A stretch of 64,000 nucleotides of DNA from NCBI GenBank assembly GCA_964598535.1, contig CAZRCI010000022.1, positions 1 through 64,000 of the forward strand, read 5' to 3'. Position numbers and translations under genes: made by a program. This DNA comes from JALHMI01 sp964598535. GTDB taxonomy: Bacteria > Planctomycetota > Planctomycetia > Pirellulales > PALSA-1355. The notes beneath the pieces are model-generated. The model made no database searches, had not been told where the DNA came from, and was given only the letters and a program-made list of their open reading frames with translations. Shown here piece by piece: positions 35,219-44,177 of the stretch (positions are counted from its first letter, which is position 1; each line of letters starts with the position of its first letter).

Positions 35219-35265
35219 CCTTGCCGCAATTGCAGTTGCGGCAAGGGCTCTCTAGCAACGAGAGC
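35219..35265 (+). terminator. Two hairpins after tRNA-Lys
   Basis: CCTTGCCGCAA/TTGCGGCAAGG (35219-35229 with 35236-35246) is a perfect 11-bp stem, followed at once by GCTCTC/GAGAGC (35247-35265). They likely end the tRNA transcript, although no long T tract follows. Confidence 0.6.
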
Positions 35266-35319
35266 CTCGTTTGAGCCCCCCGGTCAGGATTCGGGTCAGG
35301 AATCAAAACGAGGTTTTCG

Positions 35320-35440
35320 CCCCCTGTCTCACAAGCCTACCGTCTGGTGGAACGCGCAGAAGCGCACCTGGTGTACGGATTTCGGCGGGCAACGTCGCAC
35401 GCTGGCCAAGAGCAATCGGGCTCGCGCGCCTAAGTTCGCA
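35320..35440 (+). pseudogene. Possible tyrosine integrase N-terminal remnant
   Basis: About 40 codons read HKPTVWWNAQKRTWCTDFGG then QRRTLAKSNRARAPKF, which resembles the first strands of planctomycete phage-type integrases (KPxxWxxxQxxTWxxxxxGKRxxLxK). The frame then loses similarity, with no catalytic domain, and runs into the end of the porin gene. Position right after a tRNA 3' end is where such integrases sit. The match rests on a short motif, so confidence is low. Confidence 0.35.
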
Positions 35441-35559
35441 ACGGCTGGAAGCCGCGTTTGCGTTTATTGCCCGCGGCACGCCACTGCTGCGCGGCGGGAA
35501 ACAATTCGGAGCGGCATTTATCGAGTTGTTGACCGTCGCGAAAGGCGAAACGGATCGGT

Positions 35560-37191
35560 TCACCAGCGAATCTGATGCTGCATATAGAACAGTTCCGGCG
35601 ACATATCGGGGCCGGTTTCGCGAATAAAGCTGCCGGGAAAGAGCTTGGAGAATCCGATCAGGATATCCTGGTGCGCGGTCAGGTGGAAATTGACCAACAC
35701 GTCGAGTTCGTCGCCCACGTCGGTGCCCGCCGCGCCGGTGGGATCGGTCCGCATCGGCACTCCACCCGCGCTGAAGAGCGGCGAACGGGCCTGTGCCAGG
35801 TGGAAATTGTGATACTGCATCAGCACGTAGATCCAGTTCGTCGGAAAAAATACCAGTTGCAGGTTGAAGTCCTGGATGTTCTGTCGCGCGACCAGGTCCA
35901 GGTAACCGAGATAGTAGTGGCCGAACGGATACAGCTGGTTGAACGTGCCGAATGTTTCGCCGGCTCCCGGCTGTGCATCGCCGGAGGCGAAATCGTAGTA
36001 GGCCCAGATTTGCGGAGTCATCTCGACGTCCTTGAAGTTGTGGCCGATGCCGGTCGACGAGGAGGCGGCCCGCAGCCGCTGGTTCGAGAAACGGCCGACT
36101 TGCAGCATTCCCTCGGCGTCGAACAGCCAGGTGTTGTCGATATCGCCGACGATTCGCGTGCCGAGCGTCGTCACGTTCTGTCCGCCCAGCACCCCTCCTT
36201 CGCCGGCAAATACCGGGTTGGAGTTCTCGAGGTTAAGCACGTAGAGATCCCAGAACCGCCCCGGCTTGCTGCGATAAGTGGCCCAGGCCCCGCTGAAATT
36301 CTGGCGTTCATCGGGCGAATCGAAATACGTGGGGTTGGGCAGGATCGGCTGTAGCCAGAAGGCGGTTAGATCCCATTTCTCACCCTTGTGAAAGGCGCGC
36401 ACGCCCTGAAACGTGCGCAGCGTGTTGGCCCACTCCAGGTTCGACACCAGCCGCTGCGAGCCGAGGCAGAGCTCCTGCCGGCCGCCGCGCAGGTAGACGG
36501 GCCGATCATCCCATTCGAAGAGCTTGAGATCGACGTACAAATCGACCAGATCCGAGCGATTCCGGTCGATCGGCAAATGCGGCAGCTCGTGTCCAAACTG
36601 CTGCGCGTCGAGATACTGAACGAAGAAGCCAAAATCCTCGCCGTGGTAGAGCGAGCCGTAAACGAGCGTGCGAAGTTGCTCATAGCGGTTGACCGTCTGC
36701 GTGAGCCGACTGTCGATCTCACTCATGTAGCGATCACGAAATTCGCCACCCGTGGAAAACAGCCACCGGTCTCCAATCCGTCGGCGTTTGAGAAATTCGG
36801 TCCCCATGAAATAGGTGTTGTCCGGCGCGTCGAGATAACGGAAGTCGGCGTCGTAAAAAGGAAAAGGCTTAAGGCTGATCCGGCCCCAGGGAAACGGCGG
36901 CGGATTCTCGCGAACCTCGCCGGTGAGAAAGTCCCAGGCCGAGTAATAGCCGGGGCCATTTGGCAGGACGGGAAACATTCCGAGCCGAGGAAAGACGGAC
37001 AGCGGCGGTGTGTTGGCGAACGGATCGGCGGCGGCCGTCTGCTGCCCGGCCAGCCTGCCGGGACTGGTCAGCGGTTGCGTTGGAATCAGGGAGATGTCGG
37101 CATGGGCGGCCCCCTCGTCCGCGCGAAGCGGACGATCCGTTGCGAGTGAGCAGACGGCCAGTAGGAGAAGAATCAGGGCACTACCGCGCAT
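35560..37191 (-). CDS. AlgE-type outer membrane porin (alginate_exp family)
   Basis: The 543-residue protein has a signal peptide (about 1-24). The body has alternating aromatic/polar beta strands typical of an outer membrane barrel (RWLFSTGGEFRDRYMSEIDS, LVYGSLYHGEDFGFFVQYLD, IWAYYDFASGDAQPGAGETF, DELDVLVNFHLTAHQDILIG) and ends in the aromatic residue Trp (HQIRW), as barrel proteins do. Family members export alginate or form related channels. No alginate synthesis genes flank it. The planctomycete outer membrane makes a barrel plausible. Confidence 0.85.
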   Translation of the reverse strand: MRGSALILLLLAVCSLATDRPLRADEGAAHADISLIPTQPLTSPGRLAGQQTAAADPFANTPPLSVFPRLGMFPVLPNGPGYYSAWDFLTGEVRENPPPFPWGRISLKPFPFYDADFRYLDAPDNTYFMGTEFLKRRRIGDRWLFSTGGEFRDRYMSEIDSRLTQTVNRYEQLRTLVYGSLYHGEDFGFFVQYLDAQQFGHELPHLPIDRNRSDLVDLYVDLKLFEWDDRPVYLRGGRQELCLGSQRLVSNLEWANTLRTFQGVRAFHKGEKWDLTAFWLQPILPNPTYFDSPDERQNFSGAWATYRSKPGRFWDLYVLNLENSNPVFAGEGGVLGGQNVTTLGTRIVGDIDNTWLFDAEGMLQVGRFSNQRLRAASSSTGIGHNFKDVEMTPQIWAYYDFASGDAQPGAGETFGTFNQLYPFGHYYLGYLDLVARQNIQDFNLQLVFFPTNWIYVLMQYHNFHLAQARSPLFSAGGVPMRTDPTGAAGTDVGDELDVLVNFHLTAHQDILIGFSKLFPGSFIRETGPDMSPELFYMQHQIRW

Positions 37192-37989
37192 GGCATGTTG
37201 TCAGACTCATTCGCTCGGGAAAATGCCAGCCGTCTTCGGCCAGATGGAGGGAGAGGAAGCTCTGGCCCTAGAACAGCAATCGGGTAACCCGCGCTGTGCA
37301 TATGACCGGAAAAGGTGTGCGGACTTGGCAAAATCGGCGCGGACGAGGTCCGTGCGCCGCGCCCACCTTGCGGAACCGGCAAATTTTGGCGCGGTCCGGA
37401 AACTTACGGCCGAGTTCCAAGAGCAAGGGCGCTAACGACTCCTTGCCGCGGCGCAAAATGAATGGTTATTTTCAGCCGGGCTGCGTCCGGCGGGGTTGCT
37501 AGCAGCGGGGTGGCAAAAAAGCCGGGAAATTTGCAGGAATAATAGGGGCAATCGCCCGAATGTAAACCTGGCCTGCAACGACTTACGGGAGCAATTTGAG
37601 GAATTTTTGCTGAAAACTGTTGACGTGGCCGTCCAGTTGTATAGACTATGCGGACGTGATTGAATCTACAGCCTTGCCCTCATTCATTACCTTTGGAGCA
37701 CGCTAATGATTGCCGGACAGAACGGTGCTTCTGTCGCATTAGTGTGTGTTGCTGCGCTCCAACGGTACGCGATTTAGATCGCGTTATCTCTCGGCAAGTT
37801 CCTTGGGAACGCGTTTGTTTTCCCAATGGTTTCTCTTGGCCTACGAGCACGGCCGATCATATCTAATGTCGCGGTAGGCATCATTCCGATAGCGTGTTTC
37901 GCAATGCATCACCCGTGCATCGCGTTGCAAACGGCAAAGCGCTCGTCGAGCGTCTCCATCGGTCTGTGCGGCAATCGTGGCAAACACCT
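37192..37989. other. Intergenic, about 800 bp, divergent promoters
   Basis: Frames here lack ribosome-binding sites and motifs. It must hold promoters of the porin gene and the PEP-CTERM gene; one candidate is given separately. A GCTAGCAGC motif at about 37497-37505 matches the end of the hairpin repeats. I see no gene. Confidence 0.5.
37620..37647 (+). promoter_or_regulatory. Candidate promoter of the PEP-CTERM gene
   Basis: TTGACG (37620-37625) and TAGACT (37642-37647) are 16 bases apart in an AT-rich spot. The leader would be about 330 bases long, so a second promoter nearer the gene is possible. Confidence 0.4.
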
Positions 37990-38658
37990 ATGACGCAATC
38001 CACGTTTGTTAGATTAAGACGGCTAGCGCTGATGTCATGCGCGGCTGTCGCTTGGCTTGCCACATCGCAAGCTGAAGCAGGAACCATTACCGGCGTCGGC
38101 GCGATTGGCGGCACGGGCCTCGGATTCGTGGCCGTTCCCGTCGTCACGACGCCAAATCCCGGAGTTGCCGACGACACGAACAACATCGGGGTACCCATCA
38201 AGCGTTTCGACACGAACGGGTATATCGATATCGAGTTTCTCGTACGGAATTCGGAGCCTGCCGGGACCACCGAGTACCAGATCTTCGAAGCCGTCGACAA
38301 TAACACCGGCATCAATTGGATCGCCTACACCGTCGAGCTAGGCTTCGGCCTTGGCACCGGGTTCCAAATTGCGGATCCGTCGCTGGGGTTGACGTTTGAC
38401 GCGCCGAATTTCAGCCCGACGCCGAATTCCTCGGCATTCTCGCAAGTGCTCACAACCCCCGTGCAACTCGTTTTTTCGAACGGCTTGCAGGCGACCGGTT
38501 CGGAGACCTACCAGTTCTGGATCGACGTGCCGGAGGGCATCACGAGCTTTACGCTACGCCAGTATCCCCAGCCGATTCCAGAGCCGGGTACATTGGCCTT
38601 GGCCGCAATGGCCATCGGCACGCTGGGCTTCGTGAAGTTCCGCCGTCGACGGGGCTAA
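37990..38658 (+). CDS. PEP-CTERM sorting-domain protein
   Basis: The 222-residue exported protein starts at 37990; an upstream ATG at 37894 would precede the signal peptide with 32 atypical residues. The signal peptide is about 1-30 (LALMSCAAVAWLATSQAEA). The mature part is Gly/Thr/Asn-rich beta sequence. The C-terminus has the sorting signal PEPGTLALAAMAIGTLGFVK followed by FRRRRG, recognised by an exosortase and linked with exopolysaccharide production in Gram-negatives. No exosortase gene lies in this window. A strong terminator follows. Confidence 0.88.
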   Translation: MTQSTFVRLRRLALMSCAAVAWLATSQAEAGTITGVGAIGGTGLGFVAVPVVTTPNPGVADDTNNIGVPIKRFDTNGYIDIEFLVRNSEPAGTTEYQIFEAVDNNTGINWIAYTVELGFGLGTGFQIADPSLGLTFDAPNFSPTPNSSAFSQVLTTPVQLVFSNGLQATGSETYQFWIDVPEGITSFTLRQYPQPIPEPGTLALAAMAIGTLGFVKFRRRRG

Positions 38659-38693
38659 TCGTCAATCGAGAGTCCCTGAAGTACATAACACGC

Positions 38694-38737
38694 GAGCCGG
38701 TCGGAATCTTTTGAATCCGACCGGCTCGTTGTTTTTT
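38694..38737 (+). terminator. Rho-independent terminator
   Basis: GAGCCGGTCGGA and TCCGACCGGCTC form a perfect 12-bp stem with a 10-base loop, followed by GTTGTTTTTT. It ends the PEP-CTERM transcript. Confidence 0.93.
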
Positions 38738-38751
38738 GAGGATCGCTCAGG

Positions 38752-38785
38752 CTAGCAGGTGCTGACTTTTCCGGCAGCCTGCTAG
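38752..38785 (-). repeat. CTAG-bounded hairpin overlapping a stop codon
   Basis: CTAGCAGG and CCTGCTAG close an imperfect stem around TTTTCC. It resembles the terminal hairpin of copies A and B. The right CTAG holds the TAG stop of the minus-strand Lys-rich gene, just as copy A holds the stop of the kinase. Confidence 0.6.
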
Positions 38786-39561
38786 GACTTCTTTCCACTC
38801 GCGTCGCGGCGGGCCTGCGACCTTTTGCCGCGAGCAGAGGTGTGCCCAATCACTCGGCTCGTCTTGCCACTTTCGGCCAGCCGGGCCTGCTTCGCTTTAG
38901 CGGTGACTCTGGCTCCTTTGCCCTTGCTGGGTTTCGACACCCCGGCGACCGCGGGCGGAACCTGTTTGGTGATCTTCTTTTTGGTCGTTGCCGACTTCTT
39001 GACGGGCTTGGACGAAACGGCTTCGGCCTTGGGCTTCGTAGCAGCGGCCTTCTTGGCCGGGGCCTTCTTCTTGGCTGGCTCGGCACTACGCTGAGAGAGG
39101 CTCGCCGCGGCATGTAGCACGGTGTTTTTCACGGCCTTGGCGCCCCGGTTGAGTACCTCGCCTACGAGGGCCAGTTCATTCCGAATCGCGGCCCGAGTGC
39201 TCCGGTGCCCGACGGCGCGAGACTTTTTCGAGGGTGTTTTGGACTTCTTGGCGGCGGGCTTGGCGCCCTTGGCTTCGAGATCGGCCTGGCGAGCCTCGAA
39301 GGCGGCCAGCGCCTCGCGGAAAATCTCGGCTTTGAGCTGCGTATTCGAATCGGCAGCGGCAACTCCCTTGACCCGATTCTGCTGGCGAACCTGCTTATGG
39401 AGTTGGCCCTGCCATTTGTCCGAGAGCTTGCGAGCACGGGCCTTGGCTTGTTTTACTTGGGCGAGCGAGAGGGCCTTGATCTGTGGAGGACGACTGTTGC
39501 GGACGAGGTCCGCTTCTGACGATGTGCAAAGTGCCTTGACTTTTGCAGCGGGGACCGGCAT
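38782..39561 (-). CDS. Lys/Ala-rich histone H1-like protein
   Basis: The 259-residue protein has three parts. Residues 1-90 form a helical region (ALSLAQVKQAKARARKLSDK). Residues 95-240 are rich in Lys, Ala and Pro (PAKKKAPAKKAAATKPKAEA), like the C-terminal tail of histone H1 or AlgP. Two related short motifs flank this tail, SRAVGHRSTRAA and SRVIGHTSARGKRSQARRD; the second is common in small basic bacterial proteins of this kind. It probably binds DNA by charge. It is well expressed-looking in codon use but stands alone. Confidence 0.72.
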   Translation of the reverse strand: MPVPAAKVKALCTSSEADLVRNSRPPQIKALSLAQVKQAKARARKLSDKWQGQLHKQVRQQNRVKGVAAADSNTQLKAEIFREALAAFEARQADLEAKGAKPAAKKSKTPSKKSRAVGHRSTRAAIRNELALVGEVLNRGAKAVKNTVLHAAASLSQRSAEPAKKKAPAKKAAATKPKAEAVSSKPVKKSATTKKKITKQVPPAVAGVSKPSKGKGARVTAKAKQARLAESGKTSRVIGHTSARGKRSQARRDASGKKS

Positions 39562-39826
39562 CGAATGACTCCTTCGTAGTTGGTCGAAACAAGACGAATG
39601 TGCAACCTAGCAAAATTGCGCTGTTTGTGCGATGAATTTTGACGCGCCGCGCGTTGCGGCCCCCTGAAGGGCCATTGAATTCCGTTACAAGCTTACGTCG
39701 TCTTTTGCCCGGCGATGAGGGCCCCGGAGCCGACGAGAACGGAGAGGGTGGCGACGGCGCACGACGAACTAAATACTCATTGAACGTTTGCCAACGGCTC
39801 GCAAAAACCACCTGTTTTTCGGGTAC

Positions 39827-42415
39827 TTAGTCGAGTTTTCGCACCCGTAGCAACAGGCTATTGGAAACGACCGAGACGCTGGACAGCGCCATTGCCGCGG
39901 CAGCCGCGACACTCGGAAGCCGCACGCCAGCCACCGGCATAAGCACCCCGGCCGCCAGAGGAATTAGCAGCAGGTTGTAGAAAAAAGCCCACCCCAGATT
40001 TTGCCGAATCGTACGGAGCGTGGCCCGCGACAAACCCAGCGTGCGAGCGACGGAGCGCAGGTCTCCGCCGGTGATCACGATATCCGCGGCCTCGATGGCG
40101 ATGTCGGAACCGCTGCCCATCGCGATGCCCAGGTCGGCGGCAGCCAGGGCCGGGGCGTCGTTGATTCCATCGCCCACCATGGCCACGGTCTCGCCTGAAC
40201 TTCGCAAGTGTTCGACAATCGCCTGTTTGTCCTGCGGCAGCACCTCGGCTTTGACGTTCGCGATGCCGGTCTCGCGCGCCACGCGCTCGGCGATCACGCG
40301 ATGGTCGCCCGAGAGCAACCACACATCGACATCGAGGGCCTTGAGTCTGGCGACCGCCTCGCGACTGTGCGGGGCTATCACGTCGGCGACGACGACGATG
40401 CCCAGATACTGCTTGCCGAGCGTGACGGCGAGCGGCGTTTGCCCTGCCGCGCGAAACGCCTTGATCTGGGCCGCATGGGCGCCAGGGGACGCCCCGGCAT
40501 CGGCCATAAGCTGCTCGTTTCCGACGTAGATCATCGCGTCCCGCGTGCGTACCCGAATCCCACGTCCCGGGATAACTTCCAGATCCGTGACGGCGGGCAG
40601 TTGCAGTTTTTCTTTTCGCGCGGCTGCAACGACGGGCGCGGCAAGCGGGTGCTGGCTGAGCTGCTCGGCGGCGGCCGCGGTTGCGAGAAGCTGATCGGGC
40701 GTCACTGCGGCCGCCGCGAGGATGTGCGTCACCTGCGGTTTGCCAGAGGTGATGGTGCCGGTCTTATCCAGCACGACCGTCGTCACGCGGCCGGCAAGTT
40801 CCAAAGCATGGGCTTCCTTGATCAGCACGCCCATCTCGGCGCCGCGACCGCTGGCAACCAGCACGGCGGTCGGCGTGGCGAGCCCGAGCGCACAAGGACA
40901 GGCCACGACGAGCACGGCGACCATCGCTTGCAGGCCGCCGGACCAGTCGTGAGCCGCGGTGCCCCAAACGAAGATCGTGAGCGTGGCAATGACGAGCACC
41001 AGGGGCACAAACCACGACACGACGCGGTCGGCCAAACGCTGGATCTCGGTTTTCGATTCTTGGGCCCTGCGGACAAGCTCCACGACCTGGGCCAGCGCCG
41101 TCCGACCGGCGGGCCGCACGACGCGCGCTCTCAGCGCTCCCTGACCGTTGATCGTGCCGGCCAGGACCTCGGCGCCGGGCCCTTTGTCGACGGGCAGCGA
41201 CTCGCCCGTCAGCCACGACTCGTTCAGGCTGGAACTGCCGCTCGTGATTTCGGCATCGAGCGGGACCTTTGCTCCCGGCCGAACCACAATGATTTCGCCC
41301 ACCGCGACCTGCTCGGGCGGCACGGTGACCAGCGTTCCGCCGCGCTCGACCACGGCCTCGGGCGGGGCCAGGTCCAAAAGCTTGCGAATCGCGGCCGAAG
41401 CGCGGCCCTTGGCCCGCGCTTCGAGATACTTTCCGAGCGTGATGAACACCAGAATCATGCCGGCGTCCATCAGATACATGGGGCGATCGCCGTGGGCATG
41501 CCGCATCTGCCAGGCACCGTAAACGCCAGCTCCATAGGCCGCCGTTGTGCCGATCGCGACGAGCGTGTCCATGTTCGCAGACAGGTACCGCGCACGTTTG
41601 AGGGCCCCCTGATAAAAGGGCCAGCCCACGATGAATTGCAAAAGCGTGGCGCTGACCAGTTCGGTCCAAGTCCCTAGGTTCCCGGGCGGCTTCCAAAAGT
41701 GCAGCACGACAAGCGGTGCAAGCAGGACAACGCCTAGCCAGAGCCGCCAGCGCCAACGGGCCAGTTCCTGCTCCGAATGCCCGGTATGATGGGCGTCGCT
41801 CCCGTGCCCGGCCTCGGTGGCGGTATAGCCTGCGCGAGCCACGGCCCCCAGCAAGTCGCTCACGGCCGGAGCACGTCCGTCGAATTCCACGGCAGCCTGA
41901 TTCGTGGCGAGATTGGCTCTCGCGGCCTTAACGCCGGGCACTTTCGCCAGCGCATGTTCCACGCGCGAAACACAGCTCGCGCACGTCATGCCCTCAACGT
42001 TCAACAGCAGCTCGCCCGGCGGGATGCTCGGGGACGGGTCCTCGTGGAGGCCGGAACGCGAGGATCTCGGCTTGCTGACCGTCTGCGTCGCCGAGGCCGC
42101 GATGGTCGAGGTCAGCGAGCCCGGTTCCGGCACCTGCGAAGCCGGGGCAGGGGAGCTGGTGGGCCCGCCAATCTGCACCACGTTTGCCGGAGGAGCCGCG
42201 CCCGAGGTTCCGCCAACGCGATAGCCGGCATTGGCCACGGCCGCGACCAAATCGCTACGTTTGACTTGCCCCTCGACCACGTCGAGCGTGGCCTTTTTCG
42301 CAGCCAGGCTGACGGTCGCCGAGTGGACACCCGGTACTTTTTGCAGCGCGTCGATGACCGATCGGACGCAATGACTGCAGGTCATCCCTTCGATTGGTAG
42401 CTCTACGCGTGCCAT
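39827..42415 (-). CDS. copA: Copper-exporting P1B-type ATPase with two HMA domains
   Basis: The 862-residue protein has two N-terminal heavy-metal domains with CSHC (13-16) and CASC (145-148), joined by a Ser/Pro-rich linker. The membrane CPC motif is at 506-508, TGES at 403-406, the phosphorylated Asp in DKTGT at 550-554, the HP of the nucleotide domain at 589-590, and GDGINDAPALAAADLGIAMG near the end. All are intact. It moves monovalent copper out of the cytoplasm. No copper-responsive regulator is adjacent. Confidence 0.95.
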   Translation of the reverse strand: MARVELPIEGMTCSHCVRSVIDALQKVPGVHSATVSLAAKKATLDVVEGQVKRSDLVAAVANAGYRVGGTSGAAPPANVVQIGGPTSSPAPASQVPEPGSLTSTIAASATQTVSKPRSSRSGLHEDPSPSIPPGELLLNVEGMTCASCVSRVEHALAKVPGVKAARANLATNQAAVEFDGRAPAVSDLLGAVARAGYTATEAGHGSDAHHTGHSEQELARWRWRLWLGVVLLAPLVVLHFWKPPGNLGTWTELVSATLLQFIVGWPFYQGALKRARYLSANMDTLVAIGTTAAYGAGVYGAWQMRHAHGDRPMYLMDAGMILVFITLGKYLEARAKGRASAAIRKLLDLAPPEAVVERGGTLVTVPPEQVAVGEIIVVRPGAKVPLDAEITSGSSSLNESWLTGESLPVDKGPGAEVLAGTINGQGALRARVVRPAGRTALAQVVELVRRAQESKTEIQRLADRVVSWFVPLVLVIATLTIFVWGTAAHDWSGGLQAMVAVLVVACPCALGLATPTAVLVASGRGAEMGVLIKEAHALELAGRVTTVVLDKTGTITSGKPQVTHILAAAAVTPDQLLATAAAAEQLSQHPLAAPVVAAARKEKLQLPAVTDLEVIPGRGIRVRTRDAMIYVGNEQLMADAGASPGAHAAQIKAFRAAGQTPLAVTLGKQYLGIVVVADVIAPHSREAVARLKALDVDVWLLSGDHRVIAERVARETGIANVKAEVLPQDKQAIVEHLRSSGETVAMVGDGINDAPALAAADLGIAMGSGSDIAIEAADIVITGGDLRSVARTLGLSRATLRTIRQNLGWAFFYNLLLIPLAAGVLMPVAGVRLPSVAAAAAMALSSVSVVSNSLLLRVRKLD

Positions 42416-42888
42416 CGTGATCCCCTTCGAGGGGCGTTAGTATAACTTGCCTCGGCCAGACGGCGCAATGCAGGTCCCGAGTAATTCTCGGCCATTCTTT
42501 CCTCCATCGTGGAAGACCATACGTCCGGATCTGCCGCCAGGACGTGTCGATTTGGCTCCTGATAAGAAACCATTCATGCGCCGCAGCCAACGGCATGCGG
42601 ATCTTCGCCGTCTCACAAGCCGGAGCCATCCTCGTTATAATCCGCTCAGCGGCGGGAGGCATTTTGACGGCAAGCCCGATGAGACGGCCGAGGGGCCCTT
42701 CCTCTTGACAGCTTGGGCCGCGACCTTGCCACCAAAAGTTCAGGTCTTCTGGAAGGCTAGAATCTCTGCATAGCCATTCTATGGAGACCGGCTACGGCGA
42801 TTCGCCTTCCATGGCGCCGTCGCTCACCGCCCAAGCACTCGGTGTTCCGTTTCCAGTTGTATCCGCGCGGCCTCGCGAAAAACACCTT
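42416..42888. other. Intergenic, about 470 bp, no gene supported
   Basis: It separates the divergent ATPase and CinA genes. An open frame (42447-42773, plus) has no ribosome-binding site or motif. The frame of CinA is also open upstream to 42781 but those residues do not match the family. Confidence 0.45.
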
Positions 42889-44142
42889 ATGATTGCCGAA
42901 GTGATTTCGATTGGCGACGAACTTACCAGCGGCCAGCGTCTGGACACGAACTGCCAGTGGCTCAGCGAGCGACTGGGAGAGTTGGGCATTCGGGTGATGT
43001 ATCATACGACCGTGGCCGACGACCTGGCCGCCAATGTGGCGGTGTTTCGCCACGCGGTGGAACGCGCCGACATCGTGCTCGCCACGGGCGGACTTGGCCC
43101 GACAGCCGACGACCTGACGCGCGAAGTCATCGCCGCGGTAGCCGGCAAGCCGCTCGTGCTGGACGAAGACTCGCTGGAATACATTCGCGGATTGTTTGCC
43201 CGGTTCAAACGAGATATGCCCGAGCGGAACCGCGTGCAGGCGATGTTTCCCGAGGGCAGTCGCATTATTCCAAACGCGAACGGCACGGCGCCCGGCATCT
43301 GGATCGATCTTCCTCGCACGAGCGGTGGCGTATGCCACGTGTTTGCGCTGCCGGGCGTGCCCGCCGAGATGTTCGAGATGTTTCGCGGCACGGTCGGGCC
43401 GGCCGTGCTCGCCTATCAAGACATGCCGCGCTTGATTCGTCATTTTCGCGTGAAGGTGTTCGGAGCCGGGGAAAGCCACGTCGAACAGATGCTGCCCGAC
43501 CTGATCCGCCGCGGCAGGGAACCCTCGGTGGGCATCACCGTCTCGGCCGCCACGATCACGCTGCGCGTCACGGCCAGCGGCTCGAGCGAAGACGATTGCC
43601 TGGCCGCGATCGATCCCACGGTCGGCACCATCCGCGAGTGCCTGGGCAATCTGGTGTTCGGCTACGAGGATGACGAGCTCGAAGATTCCGTCATTCGGCT
43701 GCTCCAGGAGTATGGCAAGACGCTCTGTTCCGTGGAATACGCCACGGCGGGCACCATCGCCGGCTGGCTCAGCCGCGCGGCGGCCGGTGACCAGCACTAT
43801 CTCGGGGGCCGTGTGCTGCGGAGCACCGCGATGCTGGAACAAGAACTTGGCGATTCGCGCGGGCTGGTCGCGGAGACCGGCGCCGCCTCGCGCGAGGTGG
43901 CCGAAAGGTTGGCTTCGCTCTGCCGAACCACCTCGGGCGCCGATTATGGCCTGGCCGTGGGGCCGTTTCCTCCGTTGGGCGAAAACGACCCGGCGCAGCC
44001 GTATCACTTCGCCCTGGCCACGCCCGAGAAGGTAGTCGTTAAAGCCTCGACGATGGCCGGCCACAACTCGATCTGGATTCCGCGAGCCGCAAAGGCCGCG
44101 CTGAACTTGCTGCGGCTGGAGCTACTCGGGGCGGAATCGTAA
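42889..44142 (+). CDS. cinA: CinA-like protein with degenerate C-terminal domain
   Basis: The protein has 417 residues from 42889, chosen because MIAEVISIGDELTSGQRLDT is the family start. The N-terminal MoCF-like domain is intact (LATGGLGPTADDLTREVI, LPGVPAEMFEMF). The C-terminal domain corresponds to PncC nicotinamide-mononucleotide deamidase, but the catalytic SCTGG is YATAG (CSVEYATAGTIAGWL) and the later YSNEAK region is RSTAMLEQ. Deamidase activity is therefore probably lost. The MoCF part may still act as the pyrophosphatase described for CinA. It is monocistronic. Confidence 0.88.
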   Translation: MIAEVISIGDELTSGQRLDTNCQWLSERLGELGIRVMYHTTVADDLAANVAVFRHAVERADIVLATGGLGPTADDLTREVIAAVAGKPLVLDEDSLEYIRGLFARFKRDMPERNRVQAMFPEGSRIIPNANGTAPGIWIDLPRTSGGVCHVFALPGVPAEMFEMFRGTVGPAVLAYQDMPRLIRHFRVKVFGAGESHVEQMLPDLIRRGREPSVGITVSAATITLRVTASGSSEDDCLAAIDPTVGTIRECLGNLVFGYEDDELEDSVIRLLQEYGKTLCSVEYATAGTIAGWLSRAAAGDQHYLGGRVLRSTAMLEQELGDSRGLVAETGAASREVAERLASLCRTTSGADYGLAVGPFPPLGENDPAQPYHFALATPEKVVVKASTMAGHNSIWIPRAAKAALNLLRLELLGAES

Positions 44143-44177
44143 GCGCCGCCAGCCGGACTCCCCGATTGATTTCCTGG

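Noticed and set aside
37660..37866. Plus-strand 68-residue Cys-rich frame upstream of the PEP-CTERM gene
   Set aside because: No ribosome-binding site and no hydrophobic or domain pattern; it lies in the probable leader of the next gene.
40208..41677. Plus-strand 489-residue frame opposite the copper ATPase
   Set aside because: It is a shadow of copA, whose motifs are all intact on the minus strand.
42757..44064. Minus-strand 435-residue frame opposite cinA
   Set aside because: His/Arg/Gly-rich composition without motifs; cinA on the other strand is clearly real.
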